A DNA stretch of 64,000 nucleotides from Bradyrhizobium roseum (GTDB lineage Bacteria > Pseudomonadota > Alphaproteobacteria > Rhizobiales > Xanthobacteraceae). The notes under the pieces are model-generated. The model searched no databases. It was not told the origin of the DNA and saw nothing but the letters and a program-made list of their open reading frames with translations. The number at the start of each line of letters is the position of its first letter. Within the stretch, counting starts at the first letter, position 1. Positions 46,470-55,767 of this stretch are shown here, one piece after another. Position numbers and translations under genes: made by a program. The stretch spans positions 992,001 through 1,056,000 of the forward strand of contig NZ_CP129212.1 of NCBI RefSeq assembly GCF_030413175.1. The letters are read 5' to 3'.

Positions 46470-47155
46470 ATGCGGATACACATGGCCTACTGATTCATCC
46501 CCCGAACCCAGACGCACGGCGGCCTCCAAGATACCTGCAACGCTCCCGGCGGTCGAATGATTATGCGAACCACAGCCCGACAGAAACGCAAGTGTATTTC
46601 GTGCTCCGCGACGATTCTGCGGAAGCGTCGGAGGTTCACGGAAAGCCCATCGAGCACCAGAAGCAGTTCTGGGTGTACAGATCTCGAGACGCAGGTTGGC
46701 AGACCGAACGGTTGCTGGAAGGAATACGCATGGCGGGGAGCTTCTACTCGCACGAAGTCGTGCAGGTGCGCACAGACGCTTGGTCCAAGGGACGCGTGGT
46801 CCTCGTCGGTGATGCCGCGCACTGTGCTTCGTCGTTCAGCGGCATGGCAGTATCCGGCGCTTTGGTGGGAGCGTACGTCCTGGCTGGTGAGATGAACCGA
46901 CATTCCGAGAACTTGCCGACGGCCCTTGCGGGTTACGAGTCCGCGTTACGGCCTTTCGTTTGGGAGATACAGAAGGTGAGGCCTTTCCTCCTGCGAATCG
47001 GCATTCCGATGTCCCAATGGCGTATCGACCTCCTGCACTCCGTCGCAGCTTTGGCTTGCAGGTGGGGGGTGTCCGATCTCGCTGCTAGGTTGGCCGACGA
47101 TCGCGGTGGTAGTTGGAAGATGCCCGACTACGCAAGTCCGACGATCGACCGCTAA
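46470..47155 (+). pseudogene. Remnant of an FAD-dependent monooxygenase (C-terminal half)
   Basis: Homology to the second half of the monooxygenase at 60782-62031 starts at 46470 (MRIHMAY, TGA at 46491 in place of Trp, FIPRT, PGGRMIM). It then changes frame near 46566 and runs open to 47155 (TETQVYFVLRDDSAEASEVH, GRVVLVGDAAHCASSFSGMA). The whole N-terminal FAD domain is missing. It is thus 5'-truncated, stopped and frameshifted. It lies inside the envelope-type cluster. Confidence 0.85.
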
Positions 47156-47202
47156 TCGACGTTACCGCGCGAACGGTCGAACTTCCAAAAGAACATTGCA
47201 GT

Positions 47203-47763
47203 ATGGGGACGCAGGTGAATCGTCGAGTTGGAACTGGTGGCAATGCGCTTCTGCGCCGCCGAACCGGTCGGACAAGTCTTCTCCGAATGATTGCCAGCAC
47301 GATCATGATCACCTGGCCGCTGTCGGCCAACACCGCCGAACCTACCGCGGAGGGAATATGGCAGATTGCCGATAGCGCCGGGCGTCCAAAGGGTTGGTTC
47401 AAGATCTATAGGTGGGAAGAAGTCTACGAGGCGCAGATCGTAAAGATCTTCTCCGCCTCCGACGACGACTCTTCGACTCTGAAGTGCACCGCCTGTCGAG
47501 GGCCCGAGAAAAATCTGCCGGTCCTCGGTCTGATCTTTGTGATCGGCATGAAAAAGGCTGGGCTCGCGTACAACGACGGCCGAATTCTGAATCTCTCGGA
47601 TGGAGACTTATATCGTGTCCGGATGAGTTTGCGCGAAGACGGAGCGGTCCTGACCGTTCAGGTCGATCTGACCGACGAGCAGATGGGTAATCCTCAAATA
47701 TGGAGTCGAGTGCCGGACAGCCCCGAAACGCACCGTCTGACGGCACTACCTCTCAGTAAATGA
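47203..47763 (+). CDS. DUF2147-family exported protein
   Basis: A basic leader and a hydrophobic stretch (MIASTIMITWPLSANTA) suggest a signal peptide. The mature domain fits DUF2147 (GIWQIADSAGRPKGWFKIYR, then a Cys pair TACRG, LGLIFVIGMKK, YNDGRILNLSDGDLYRVRMSLREDG in outline). The start is unsure (47203 or 47287). Its stop overlaps the patatin lipoprotein start by 4 bp, so the two are coupled. Function unknown; probably periplasmic. Confidence 0.78.
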   Translation: MGTQVNRRVGTGGNALLRRRTGRTSLLRMIASTIMITWPLSANTAEPTAEGIWQIADSAGRPKGWFKIYRWEEVYEAQIVKIFSASDDDSSTLKCTACRGPEKNLPVLGLIFVIGMKKAGLAYNDGRILNLSDGDLYRVRMSLREDGAVLTVQVDLTDEQMGNPQIWSRVPDSPETHRLTALPLSK

Positions 47764-48890
47764 CCGCCCTCATGCATTCGTTCATTCCCGCGATACTGGT
47801 GCTAGCCATTCTGGCGACGGGCTGTACGTCGCTGCCTCGCGCTCCGGTGGCGGCGTTGGGTCCGGCGGTCATCCCGGACATTTCCAAGGCACGACTGACG
47901 TCCCGCGAAATCGACCGTCTCTTCCGTGGCGGGAGGTCGCGCGCGCCGCTTACGATCTTGGCGCTGTCAGGCGGAGGCGCCGACGGCTCATATGGTGCCG
48001 GCTTTCTGGCAGGCTGGACGCGGAGCGGACAGCGTCCGGAGTTCGATGTGGTTACCGGATCCAGTGTTGGCGCCTTGATAGCTCCATTCGCTTATCTGGG
48101 TCCCCGTTACGATCCCATCCTGAAGCAAATGTTCACTACGGGCATGACCGACAATCTGCTGCGAATTGCCGGCTTGGATGCCATTGTCGGATCCAGCGTC
48201 TACGCGTCCAGCCCGCTGCGGGACCTTATCGCACGTTTTGCCGACGAGTCCCTCGTCGAGGCAGTGGCTGCCCGACATCGCGAAGGCAAGTTGCTCATCA
48301 TCGCAACGACCGACGTTGACCGGCAATCCACCACCTTGTGGAACATGGGAGAGATCGCGGCGAGCACCAGTCCAGGACGCGTCGAACTGTTCAGAGACGT
48401 GCTGGCCGCTTCGGCAGCCCTCCCGGGCATCTTCCCGCCGGTGCTCATCAAAGTACGAAACGGCAACGATACATATGTGGAAATGCACGTCGACGGGGGC
48501 GTGACCTCGAACGTCATACCCGTTCCGGAAGCATTGCTCGTCTCGTCGGACCGCGCTGCCAAGTCGCGACTTTTCGTCATCATCAATGGAAAGCTAAGCT
48601 CCGCCCCGGCCCACACGCCGGATTACGCGTTGCCGATCGTCGTGCGGTCATTTCAGACGGCCGTGAAGGCGAATACCCGCAGCACCATGATCGCGACCTA
48701 CGACTTCTGTCGTCGCAATGGATGGGAATTCCACGCGACCGCGATCGACGCACGGCTACCTACGCCCACGGCAGTGGCGACCTTCGATCGCAATTACATG
48801 CAGGCGCTTTACGAATTCGGAGAGGCAAAAGGTGCAACAGGACGCGGCTTCGAGCGATCGCTCGAGAATCGCGCATTGTTCGGACTTTGA
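47760..48890 (+). CDS. Patatin-like phospholipase, lipoprotein
   Basis: The 376-residue protein has a lipobox LATGC with acylated Cys22. The patatin domain has the oxyanion loop GGGADGSYGAG, nucleophile elbow GSS(102)VG and catalytic dyad Asp245 (HVDGG). It should hydrolyse acyl esters at the envelope, perhaps phospholipids in the outer membrane. It is coupled to DUF2147 by an ATGA overlap and is followed by DUF4403 after about 100 bp. All catalytic residues are present. Confidence 0.9.
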   Translation: MTALMHSFIPAILVLAILATGCTSLPRAPVAALGPAVIPDISKARLTSREIDRLFRGGRSRAPLTILALSGGGADGSYGAGFLAGWTRSGQRPEFDVVTGSSVGALIAPFAYLGPRYDPILKQMFTTGMTDNLLRIAGLDAIVGSSVYASSPLRDLIARFADESLVEAVAARHREGKLLIIATTDVDRQSTTLWNMGEIAASTSPGRVELFRDVLAASAALPGIFPPVLIKVRNGNDTYVEMHVDGGVTSNVIPVPEALLVSSDRAAKSRLFVIINGKLSSAPAHTPDYALPIVVRSFQTAVKANTRSTMIATYDFCRRNGWEFHATAIDARLPTPTAVATFDRNYMQALYEFGEAKGATGRGFERSLENRALFGL

Positions 48891-48993
48891 CTCGCGGCAA
48901 CCAAACCGCGTCGCTCAAGGAGCGAAGTGCTTGGAAGTAAGTTCACTGGTCGACAGCGGACTGAGCGACAGGCCTCTTTCAGGAGTTTGTACC

Positions 48994-50085
48994 GTGACGG
49001 CGTGCAGCCGGATGGTCGTTTTCATCGACGGACCCAACCTGGAACGGCCGAAACTCTCCGCAGCTTGGCGCATCGAGCCCAATTTTTTGGCGCAAGTGAC
49101 GCTCGAAGAAAAAAGCCTGTTGGTCGGCGGAGCGCGTGTGAAAACGCCTGCGCAAGTGAAGCCCTTGATCGACAAGACGGTCTCCGATCAGCTCGATGCG
49201 GTCGCCGGCCGCATCCGCAACGATTCCACGTTCGAGCAGGCGGCGCGACTGCAATGGGCGAAATTGTGCCGTTCGATACGTCTGCAAGGGGCGCGGGCCG
49301 GGATCTCTCCGCTTCCGGAACTCTGGCTCGAACTGCGGCCGATACATGCTATCGCCGCGCAGCCACGCATCGATTCCTCGGCAATGACGGCAACGCTCGG
49401 TATCGCGGCGGAAACTCGCGTCACTCCTGCACAAACCAAGCCCGATTGTCCTTTTCCAGCGACGATCTCCATCGTTCCGCCAACGCCGAGCGGTGTCAGC
49501 ATCGGCGTGCCGATCGACGTACCTTTGACCGAGGTCAGCAAGGTCATCGAAACTCAGCTGGTTGGCCGGACCTTTCCTGAGAATGGCTCTGGCTCGGTCG
49601 ACCTTACCGTGAGGCGCGCGACAGTCGCCGCGTCAGGTGAACGGTTGCTGATTTCCCTCCTGTTGAGCGTGAAGGATCGCAGCAAGGTCTTTTCGTTACG
49701 AGGCGAGGCTAATGTCCATATCTGGGGGCGACCGTTCCTCGACGAAGAGGGGCTGACAATTGGCCTCAAAGACATCGATCTCTCCGTAGAATCCAAGTCC
49801 GCGTTCGGACTGCTCGGAGTTGCTGCGCAGGCGGCCAGGCCGTATCTGATGAAAGCTTTGGCGGAAAGGGTCACCATCGACCTCAAAGCGTTCGCCGTAA
49901 ACGCTCTAAAAAGGATTGCCTCGGCGATATCCGATCTCCGTCAGAATCAGGACGGAATACGGGTGGCGGCGGAGATCACGACGATTCGTCTGGCCGACAT
50001 CACCTTCGACTCCAGAACCCTTCGGGTGATTGCGAAGGCGGAGGGGGCGATCAACGTCTATATGACCGCCTTGCCAGGGCTGTGA
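48994..50085 (+). CDS. DUF4403-family protein, N-terminally short
   Basis: GTG 48994 with AGGAG 8 nt upstream is the best start, giving 363 residues (MTACSRMVVFIDGPNLERP). The remaining sequence is typical DUF4403 (LSAAWRIEPNFLAQV, LQWAKLCRSI, LWLELRPIHAIAAQPRID, PIDVPLTEVSKVIETQL, FGLLGVAAQAARPYLMKAL). Family members as I know them are longer, with a signal peptide or lipobox N-terminus, so this copy may be truncated or read from a lost upstream start. Function unknown. Confidence 0.78.
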   Translation: MTACSRMVVFIDGPNLERPKLSAAWRIEPNFLAQVTLEEKSLLVGGARVKTPAQVKPLIDKTVSDQLDAVAGRIRNDSTFEQAARLQWAKLCRSIRLQGARAGISPLPELWLELRPIHAIAAQPRIDSSAMTATLGIAAETRVTPAQTKPDCPFPATISIVPPTPSGVSIGVPIDVPLTEVSKVIETQLVGRTFPENGSGSVDLTVRRATVAASGERLLISLLLSVKDRSKVFSLRGEANVHIWGRPFLDEEGLTIGLKDIDLSVESKSAFGLLGVAAQAARPYLMKALAERVTIDLKAFAVNALKRIASAISDLRQNQDGIRVAAEITTIRLADITFDSRTLRVIAKAEGAINVYMTALPGL

Positions 50086-50410
50086 TGGATGGGAGCCGAG
50101 CGTCGGTGAAGCGTTGCGCCCGGAGAACGAGGGAAACGAGACGCACGGAACGGCGAGGTCGGCCGCGTGTCTTGCCCAGGCGTCTGACACATTGAACGCG
50201 ATACTGTGGGACGCGCCGCAAGATGGCGGAGCGATACGATTACCAATGGTGGTTATGTCCGTTGGATATTCCGCCGACGTGAGTCGCGTAATTCTGTCGC
50301 TCATCATTGCGCGCCGCGCGGCTTTTTAGCGTCTTGAGATCGGATTTAACATACCGTTGTGATTTGCGAGTTGCGTGATAAAAGACCGCTCCCGAAAAAT
50401 TGGAGCAGTA
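50086..50410. other. Gap between DUF4403 and the small HTH gene
   Basis: I see no gene. The AT-rich part from about 50330 probably holds the promoter of the small protein at 50411. Confidence 0.5.
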
Positions 50411-50593
50411 ATGGCTAAGAAGACTAAGAAAGTTGTTCGCCGCGCATGGACCAAGGCCGACGTAAAACAAATGAAGACGATGGCGAAAGCCAAAACTGGA
50501 GTCACAAAAATAGCGAAATCATTGAAGAGAACACCGGGCGCTACGACTGCCATGGCCGCTAAACTGGGCGTTTCACTATCCACGCGCGCCTAG
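50411..50593 (+). CDS. Small SANT/HTH-like basic protein (60 residues)
   Basis: ATG 50411 with GGAG upstream opens a Lys-rich protein (MAKKTKKVVRRAWTKADVK start, then KAKTGVTKIAKSLKRTPGAT, KLGVSLSTR). The pattern W-T-K-x-D-V-x-x-L/M-K...IAKxLKR-TxGA resembles a short helix-turn-helix protein common in rhizobia, often in several copies. It may bind DNA. It marks the left edge of the insertion-sequence region. Confidence 0.8.
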   Translation: MAKKTKKVVRRAWTKADVKQMKTMAKAKTGVTKIAKSLKRTPGATTAMAAKLGVSLSTRA

Positions 50594-50599
50594 CAGAAC

Positions 50600-51440
50600 C
50601 GGACTGGCTTGCATTGCGTCTGTTCGCGGCCAGTCCGTTCCAGTAGGGCAGCTGCAACAATTCATCGAGAACGAGCGGGGACGAAGGACCATCCGACGCT
50701 TCACTGGCAACCTCGACCCGGACCAATCTTGAACGCTTTGGCTTGTCAAACCCGAGTTCCGCGCGCCATCGGAACGGCGCGCTGGTGACGATCCGATGTC
50801 GCCGCGCCACCGATGATACCGTCTCCCGTGCGATCAACCTCGAGCACGATCGCGAGCTTTTCGGCCGCGCTGAAGCTGCGCCGCGTCGGTCTCGCTGGTG
50901 TTTCCGGATGGTCAACCGGTGGCGTTGTCAAGGCCGATTGAGTGTGAGTCTCCTTAGCACTGCCCCTAGCACTAGTGCTTATTCGCGCGCGGGCGCTTCG
51001 GGTGAAGTTGGGCCCGCAAGTCGATTTCGACCTCCTGGGCCTCGAGGAGATCGGGAGATCGCGCCATCGCTGCAGGCCAAAACGCGATATTTCATGGGCC
51101 TTGGCGTACGCCCGCACGCTCTTCCGGGCCACGTCATCGCCTCCACATGCATCGCCCAGAACGCCCGGACGGCACGGCTGCGCGCGTCGCTGGACAACTT
51201 GAGAGGTTGCCGCAAACGACGCTCCTCACGCTTCAATTCGGCTTGTACTCTAAGGGTTTAAGCGTCGACGAGGACGCTCAGCCAGCGTGCAAAAGTGCCC
51301 TGATCCAGGCCGCGCTGACGGCAATAACTGCGCCGGCTGAGGCCGCTTCTACGCCACGCCTCGATGGGCACCGACCACCAGGTTCGGCGCGCCGTGTTCT
51401 CATGTTGTTTCCGCCCCACAAGAGATCCTCCATGCTGCAG
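50600..51440 (-). pseudogene. Decayed IS66 accessory gene (TnpA type)
   Basis: Read right to left, fragments in changing frames match IS66 accessory protein: WWSVPIEAWRRSGLSRRSYC (near 51390), REERRLRQPLKLSSDARSRAV (near 51215), VRAYAKAHEISRFGLQRWRDL (near 51105), RRSFSAAEKLAIVLEVDR (near 50870) and RHRIVTSAPFRWRAELG (near 50780). At least three frame changes show that it is dead. tnpB and tnpC are absent, so it is only the 5' part of an old element. Confidence 0.75.
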
Positions 51441-51586
51441 GAGAATGGAATATGGAACGACAAGACATTCTCGAAAGACGTGCGGGAACCGGACGCTTAC
51501 AGGGTAGGGCGGAGGGCTCTTCAAATCGGGCTTCGAGATATCGGTGCACGGGGATAGGAAGGTGGTGGCCGAATCCGGAGCCTGGT

Positions 51587-51609
51587 GCAACGACTTGGAA
51601 GGTCGTTGC
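51587..51609 (+). other. Hairpin upstream of the IS110 transposase
   Basis: GCAACGAC and GTCGTTGC form a perfect 8-bp stem with a 7-nt loop, 17 nt before the transposase start. It could be part of a structured non-coding end of the element or control access to the ribosome binding site (AGGGAGAG). Confidence 0.5.
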
Positions 51610-51626
51610 CAAAAGGGAGAGCTCCG

Positions 51627-52691
51627 ATGAAACTGTACGTTGGATTGGACGTCGGCCTTGAAGAAACCAGCGTTTGCATCGTCGATGGCGAAGGTCTCAC
51701 AGTCCGCGAAGTCAAGGTCAGCACGGAGCCAGCGGCGATCCGCTCCGCTGTTGAGGGCTACGCGGATCGCCTCGATAGAGTAGGGGTCGAGGCGTCATCG
51801 CTGGGCATCTGGCTGTACCGTGAGTTGCAGCCCACTGGGGTGCCGATCGTTGTCGTGGAGGCACGCCACATGCGCGTTTCGCTATCGACGATGCGCAATA
51901 AGACCGACCGAAACGATGCACGCGGCATCGCGCAGATGATGCGGTTGGGCTGGTACCGCGCCGTGCATGTCAAGAATATCGACATGCAGAGAATGCGCAC
52001 ATTGTTGACCAACCGGAAGCTGTTGAAGCGCAAGCTGGTTGACCTCGAGAACCATGTTCGGGGCGCTTTGCGGGCCTATGGTTTGCTCGTCGGGGCCGTC
52101 GCCCGAGGGTCCTTTGAGGACCGCATCCGCGAGCTGATCGAGCACAGCGATCCGATTTTTGTGATGTCCATCCAGGTCATGCTCGACGTGCGCCGCGCCA
52201 TCCTCGAAGGTTATGATCGGCTGCATCGCGTGCTGCTGCAGGTGGTCCAGCATGATCCTGTTTGCCGGCGTCTGATGACGGTTCCGGGCGTCGGTCCGGT
52301 GGTGGCGTTGTCATTCAAGGTTGGCGTCGATGACCCTCATCGTTTTACCCGCTCGCGTACGGTGGGCGCCCATTTTGGCCTGACGCCGAGGCGCCACCAG
52401 TCCGGTACATCGATCGACTTCGAAGGTCATATCAGTAAACAGGGCGACATCTCCGTGCGGGAGGCGCTCTGTGAGGCAGCTGCTAGTCTGCTGCTGCGGG
52501 TCAGAAAATGGTCGGCGTTGCGGGCGTGGGGTTTGCGAATTGCCAAGCGGTCGAGCATGCTGTGTGCGATTACGGCAGTAGCGCGAAAGCTCGCGGGCAT
52601 TCTTCACCGGATGTGGGTCAGCGAGACCGACTTCCACGTCGGATTTGGTGCCAAGGTCACGCAACGGCTGCGCCTGAAGCCCGTGCAGTAA
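51627..52691 (+). CDS. IS110-family transposase (DEDD)
   Basis: The 354-residue protein has the N-terminal RuvC-like DEDD domain (YVGLDVGLEETSVCIVDG, Asp8; VVVEARHMR; NKTDRNDARGIAQMM). The C-terminal Tnp20-type domain has the conserved Ser-region (LMTVPGVGPVVALSFK, HFGLTPRRHQSG). The frame is intact from ATG 51627 after AGGGAG. IS110 enzymes recombine DNA guided by a non-coding bridge RNA from the element ends. The element ends were not located. Confidence 0.93.
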   Translation: MKLYVGLDVGLEETSVCIVDGEGLTVREVKVSTEPAAIRSAVEGYADRLDRVGVEASSLGIWLYRELQPTGVPIVVVEARHMRVSLSTMRNKTDRNDARGIAQMMRLGWYRAVHVKNIDMQRMRTLLTNRKLLKRKLVDLENHVRGALRAYGLLVGAVARGSFEDRIRELIEHSDPIFVMSIQVMLDVRRAILEGYDRLHRVLLQVVQHDPVCRRLMTVPGVGPVVALSFKVGVDDPHRFTRSRTVGAHFGLTPRRHQSGTSIDFEGHISKQGDISVREALCEAAASLLLRVRKWSALRAWGLRIAKRSSMLCAITAVARKLAGILHRMWVSETDFHVGFGAKVTQRLRLKPVQ

Positions 52692-53315
52692 CGACTGGAA
52701 AGACGAGCATAGGAAGGCCGCTGGGGCGACTCCCCAGCATGCTGAGGAGGGAAGGAAATTAGAGATCCGCGCGCGCGGTGAGCGTCCCCTGGCGGGGCCG
52801 CGAAACGGGGAATGTCCGCTATCTCTTGCCTGCTGCCGCCCTTCGGGGATGAGAGCGCTAAAGTGCTTGGACAGCCCTGTTTACCAACCTGATGAAGAGC
52901 ATGCGACGGCCCTGGTGCTGAACGCGAAGGAACGCATGGACCCCGCCTGGTGAATGCCCGTCGCAAGCGCGGCTGTGGCGAGACTTGTGCGTGTAGATGG
53001 AGGGAAGCAGCGATGCTTGTTCTGCGAGAAGTCGAGAAAATCTGCAGGAGGGAGTTGACTTTGTCCGCCCGATTAGGAATGCAAGATAAAAGCAATGGCG
53101 CCTGAGTGCGACTAAGCCGTTGTCTGCACATCCAAGACTAGGCGACACCGACGATTTGCGGTGACGCCAATCGCGGCCTGCGAAGAGCTGTTGTCATTGA
53201 TTGCGTCAATGTCGCTTGGGCGGGCTGCACAAGTAGTCTACGTTTCCTTTGCCGAGATCAAAAGAACTCATAGACGCAACGACGGTCGGAAGGTCTTCCA
53301 CATGATTCTGCAGCC
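52692..53315. other. Long non-coding flank of the IS110 transposase
   Basis: No gene is supported. The first 450 bp contain GC-rich inverted repeats, e.g. GCTGGGG-CGA-CTCCCCAGC at 52721-52739. Such a structured, gene-free flank fits the bridge/seek RNA end of IS110/IS1111-type elements. The last 150 bp are AT-richer and probably belong to the host sequence. Confidence 0.5.
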
Positions 53316-53738
53316 CTATCTCACTTCGATCTCGAAGAGGCGGATTGCGCGCTCAACAGCTTCAACGGACTTGTGAAGGCGTTTGAGCAGTGTTGCCAGT
53401 TCCGCTACCGTCGCCTCTTCCTTGTGAAGGTTTTGACTGTTTACAAATGCTTCCACCAACTGGTCGACGGTTACACTCGACCGTAATGAAAAGCGGTCGG
53501 ACGCCGGGCCAGCGACAGAAGAACCAATTTCTCCATCGCCTAACAAAGTGATTTCCACAGAAGCATTTTCGAGAACCGCACTCTCAATTACTTGAGCCGG
53601 AATGATAATGGAGGCAATCACTCCTCCTGTGGACGCGTCACGAAATCCAACAGTAGCTGTGGTTTGACCGCATTCCGCGAACGCTCCAAATGATGAATTA
53701 TCAGGTTGGATGAACATGGTCGTCTGTTGCCTCATCAA
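53316..53738 (-). CDS. Hypothetical protein, 140 residues
   Basis: The frame is intact, without signal peptide or membrane segment. It has a beta-rich first half (GQTTATVGFRDASTGGVIASI) and a helical, charged second half (EEATVAELATLLKRLHKSVEAVERAIRLFE). Base use is AT-richer than the core, typical of an island gene. I do not recognise a family. It is divergent from a small HTH gene about 110 bp away. Confidence 0.55.
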   Translation of the reverse strand: MMRQQTTMFIQPDNSSFGAFAECGQTTATVGFRDASTGGVIASIIIPAQVIESAVLENASVEITLLGDGEIGSSVAGPASDRFSLRSSVTVDQLVEAFVNSQNLHKEEATVAELATLLKRLHKSVEAVERAIRLFEIEVR

Positions 53739-53847
53739 TACCTGTCACCTTAGTCATTTTATGATATAGTCTATGGGATGTTCATGCCGTTTCTTTTGAT
53801 TTTCCTGCATGCGCCTGCAGGATTGAGTCGGCTTAAATATTCAGTAG

Positions 53848-54048
53848 TTGCGGCGAGCGAAGAAACTCAGCCAGGAGGAACTCGCCGATAGGGGCAAAGT
53901 TCACCAAACGTACTTAAGTGGCGTAGAGACGGGTAAGCGAAATTGCTCTCTGCTAGTTCTCGAGCGAATAGCTCGTGCTTTGGACGTCGATCCCGAGGAA
54001 TTGGTTCGCCGTCGACGGCGGCGGGCCGGCGGATCTTCGCAAGTCTGA
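53848..54048 (+). CDS. Short XRE-type helix-turn-helix protein, probably N-terminally clipped
   Basis: The 66-residue frame has a complete XRE helix-turn-helix (LSQEELADRGKVHQTYLSGVETGKRNCSLLVLERIARALDVDPEELV in outline) and a basic tail. It begins at TTG directly after an in-frame TAG, and the usual first helix (GxRIRxLR) is cut, with only RRAKK left. It may be a remnant or may use the TTG start. No partner toxin is seen. Confidence 0.6.
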   Translation: MRRAKKLSQEELADRGKVHQTYLSGVETGKRNCSLLVLERIARALDVDPEELVRRRRRRAGGSSQV

Positions 54049-54532
54049 GCACTGAACAAGCATGGTCCGCGAAGGACTGGAATAGGGTTCATTCCTCTAG
54101 GCCGCTCCAGCCAATCCTTAAGCGATCCGCGGGTTCAGGTGGATAATTCAGGAGCCATCCTGCCGGTCATTTTTAGCCCCTTGGCAGCATGTCCGCGAGA
54201 CATGCGATGTACTGGCCGCTCGAGACCTTAAGCCAGTGTCAGGCGGCGCATTGTTCGTTTTTTCATGATGACGCATCCGACTGATTCGAGCGCGTGTTGC
54301 CTTCGGAGCAATCTAACTTGCCCTACGCCAAAAGGCGCCAGGGCATCCGATGTTTCGCTATCTTGTCGTCCGTGAAGATCGGCTAAGCGATTGGGCTGGA
54401 ATCGCATTTGTCGGCGTGGACTGTTTTTGGATTGCAACGTTTTGATGCTTCGAGCCTCGGAACCTTGCAATTTCGTTTTCAGGATTCCATCGAATCGCCA
54501 GTCATGATTCCGTGGTCGCGTCGGAGGTGGCG
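54049..54532. other. Gap before the IS5-type remnant
   Basis: No supported gene. The last 60 bp before 54533 (GAATCGCC and GATTCCGTGG pieces, GGAGGTGG site) look like the original left end and ribosome binding site of the IS5-type element. Confidence 0.45.
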
Positions 54533-54896
54533 ATGCGACCGAAGAAGCAAAGGGCGACGGCATCTGACGATCTGTTCCGGGCCAGGCTGGACCAGATCAT
54601 CAATATGAAGCACGAACTGGTTCTGCTTGCCGGCATGGTCGATTGGGACTGGATCGATGGCAAGATCGCACCGCTCTAAAGCGAGAACGGGCGGCCTGGG
54701 ATCGAGACCCGCTTCATGATCGGGCTGTTGCTGCTCAAGCAGATTTACGGCCTGTCCTAGGGGGTGTGCGAGCGCTGGGTCCACGACCCGTATTTCCAGT
54801 ACTTCACCGGCGAAGAGTTCTTTCAGCACGCGTTTCCGCACGAGCGCTCGGACCTGAGCCACTGGCGCAAGCGGCTCGGCGACGGGCTGGAGCTGT
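54533..54896 (+). pseudogene. 5' part of a dead IS5-type transposase
   Basis: ATG 54533 after GGAGGTGG starts MRPKKQRATASDDLFRARLD, followed by INMKHELVLLAGMVDWDWI and YFTGEEFFQHAFPHERSDL. In-frame stops TAA (54677) and TAG (54758) break it. The frame runs into the IS66 insertion at 54896. Joining it to 57506 with one copy of GGAGCTGT restores ELLLAESLRVAHEAG in frame, which proves that the two halves were one gene. Confidence 0.9.
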
Positions 54897-54974
54897 GTAT
54901 CCCTCCGCCAGAGGCCGTCTTGTTTGAGGGACGCGAGGGCTGCAGGTCCTAGGAGTAATCCTAGGAGAAGCACT

Positions 54975-55376
54975 ATGACGATTTCGCGGGCGGAGGTGAT
55001 CACATCGGTCGCGCGGCGGCGCCGGTGGTCGCTGGATGAGAAGGAACGGCTGGTTGCAGCATCGCTCGAGCCCGGAGCCAGTGTTTCCGAGGTGGCCCGC
55101 GTGGCAGGCCTACATGTGAGCCAGCTGTTCAGGTGGCGCAAAGCGCTTTGCAAGCATGGTGAAGCGAGTACAGCGCCGTTCGTGCCGGTCGAGATTGGGC
55201 CGTCTGCACCGCCGCGGGAGGTGGCCAAAGCGCCATTGACGACGACGGCGGCTCGTCCACGGAAGAGCCAGGGCATCATCGAGATTGATCTTGGTAGCGG
55301 GCACTGCATCCGGGTCGATGGCGACGTCGATGGAGACGCGCTACGTCGCGTTCTCGATGCTTTGGTACGCCGATGA
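54975..55376 (+). CDS. tnpA: IS66 accessory protein TnpA
   Basis: The 133-residue protein starts at ATG 54975 ([19 protein letters not shown]) and has a helix-turn-helix of the IS66/IS3 OrfA kind ([33 protein letters not shown] in outline). The second half is small and beta-rich ([20 protein letters not shown]). It is thought to help the transposase in binding ends. Its stop overlaps the tnpB start (ATGA). Confidence 0.93.
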   Translation: MTISRAEVITSVARRRRWSLDEKERLVAASLEPGASVSEVARVAGLHVSQLFRWRKALCKHGEASTAPFVPVEIGPSAPPREVAKAPLTTTAARPRKSQGIIEIDLGSGHCIRVDGDVDGDALRRVLDALVRR

Positions 55377-55720
55377 TCCCGGTTCCGACGGGCGCGCGAG
55401 TGTGGCTGGCGACAGGCTACACGGACATGCGCCGAGGCTTTCCATCGCTGGCACTCCAGGTGCAGGAGGTTCTTCGCAAGGACCCGCTCAGCGGTCATCT
55501 GTTCGTGTTCCGCGGTCGCCGAAGCGATCTTGTGAAGGTGATCTGGCACGATGGCCAGGGAGCCTGCTTGTTCACAAAAAGACTGGAGAGAGGAAAGTTC
55601 ATCTGGCCATCGGTTGCCGGTGAATCGGTAACGATCTCGCCGGCGCAGTTGAGCTATCTGCTGTCCGGGATCGATTGGCGTAACCCTCAAGAAACCCATC
55701 GGCCGACGCGGGCCGGATAG
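55373..55720 (+). CDS. tnpB: IS66 accessory protein TnpB (Orf2)
   Basis: The 115-residue protein matches the IS66 Orf2 family ([53 protein letters not shown] in outline). It is required for transposition, with an unknown biochemical role. It is coupled to tnpA by a 4-bp overlap and followed by tnpC after 47 bp. Confidence 0.95.
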   Translation: MIPVPTGARVWLATGYTDMRRGFPSLALQVQEVLRKDPLSGHLFVFRGRRSDLVKVIWHDGQGACLFTKRLERGKFIWPSVAGESVTISPAQLSYLLSGIDWRNPQETHRPTRAG

Positions 55721-55767
55721 CCGCTTTTACGGTTTGAATCTGCTGCTTGATCTGATTCAATGGCTTC

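Noticed and set aside
53848..54048. Toxin-antitoxin pair formed by the XRE-like protein and the 140-residue protein at 53316-53738
   Set aside because: The genes are divergent, neither resembles a toxin, and the XRE gene seems clipped at its start.
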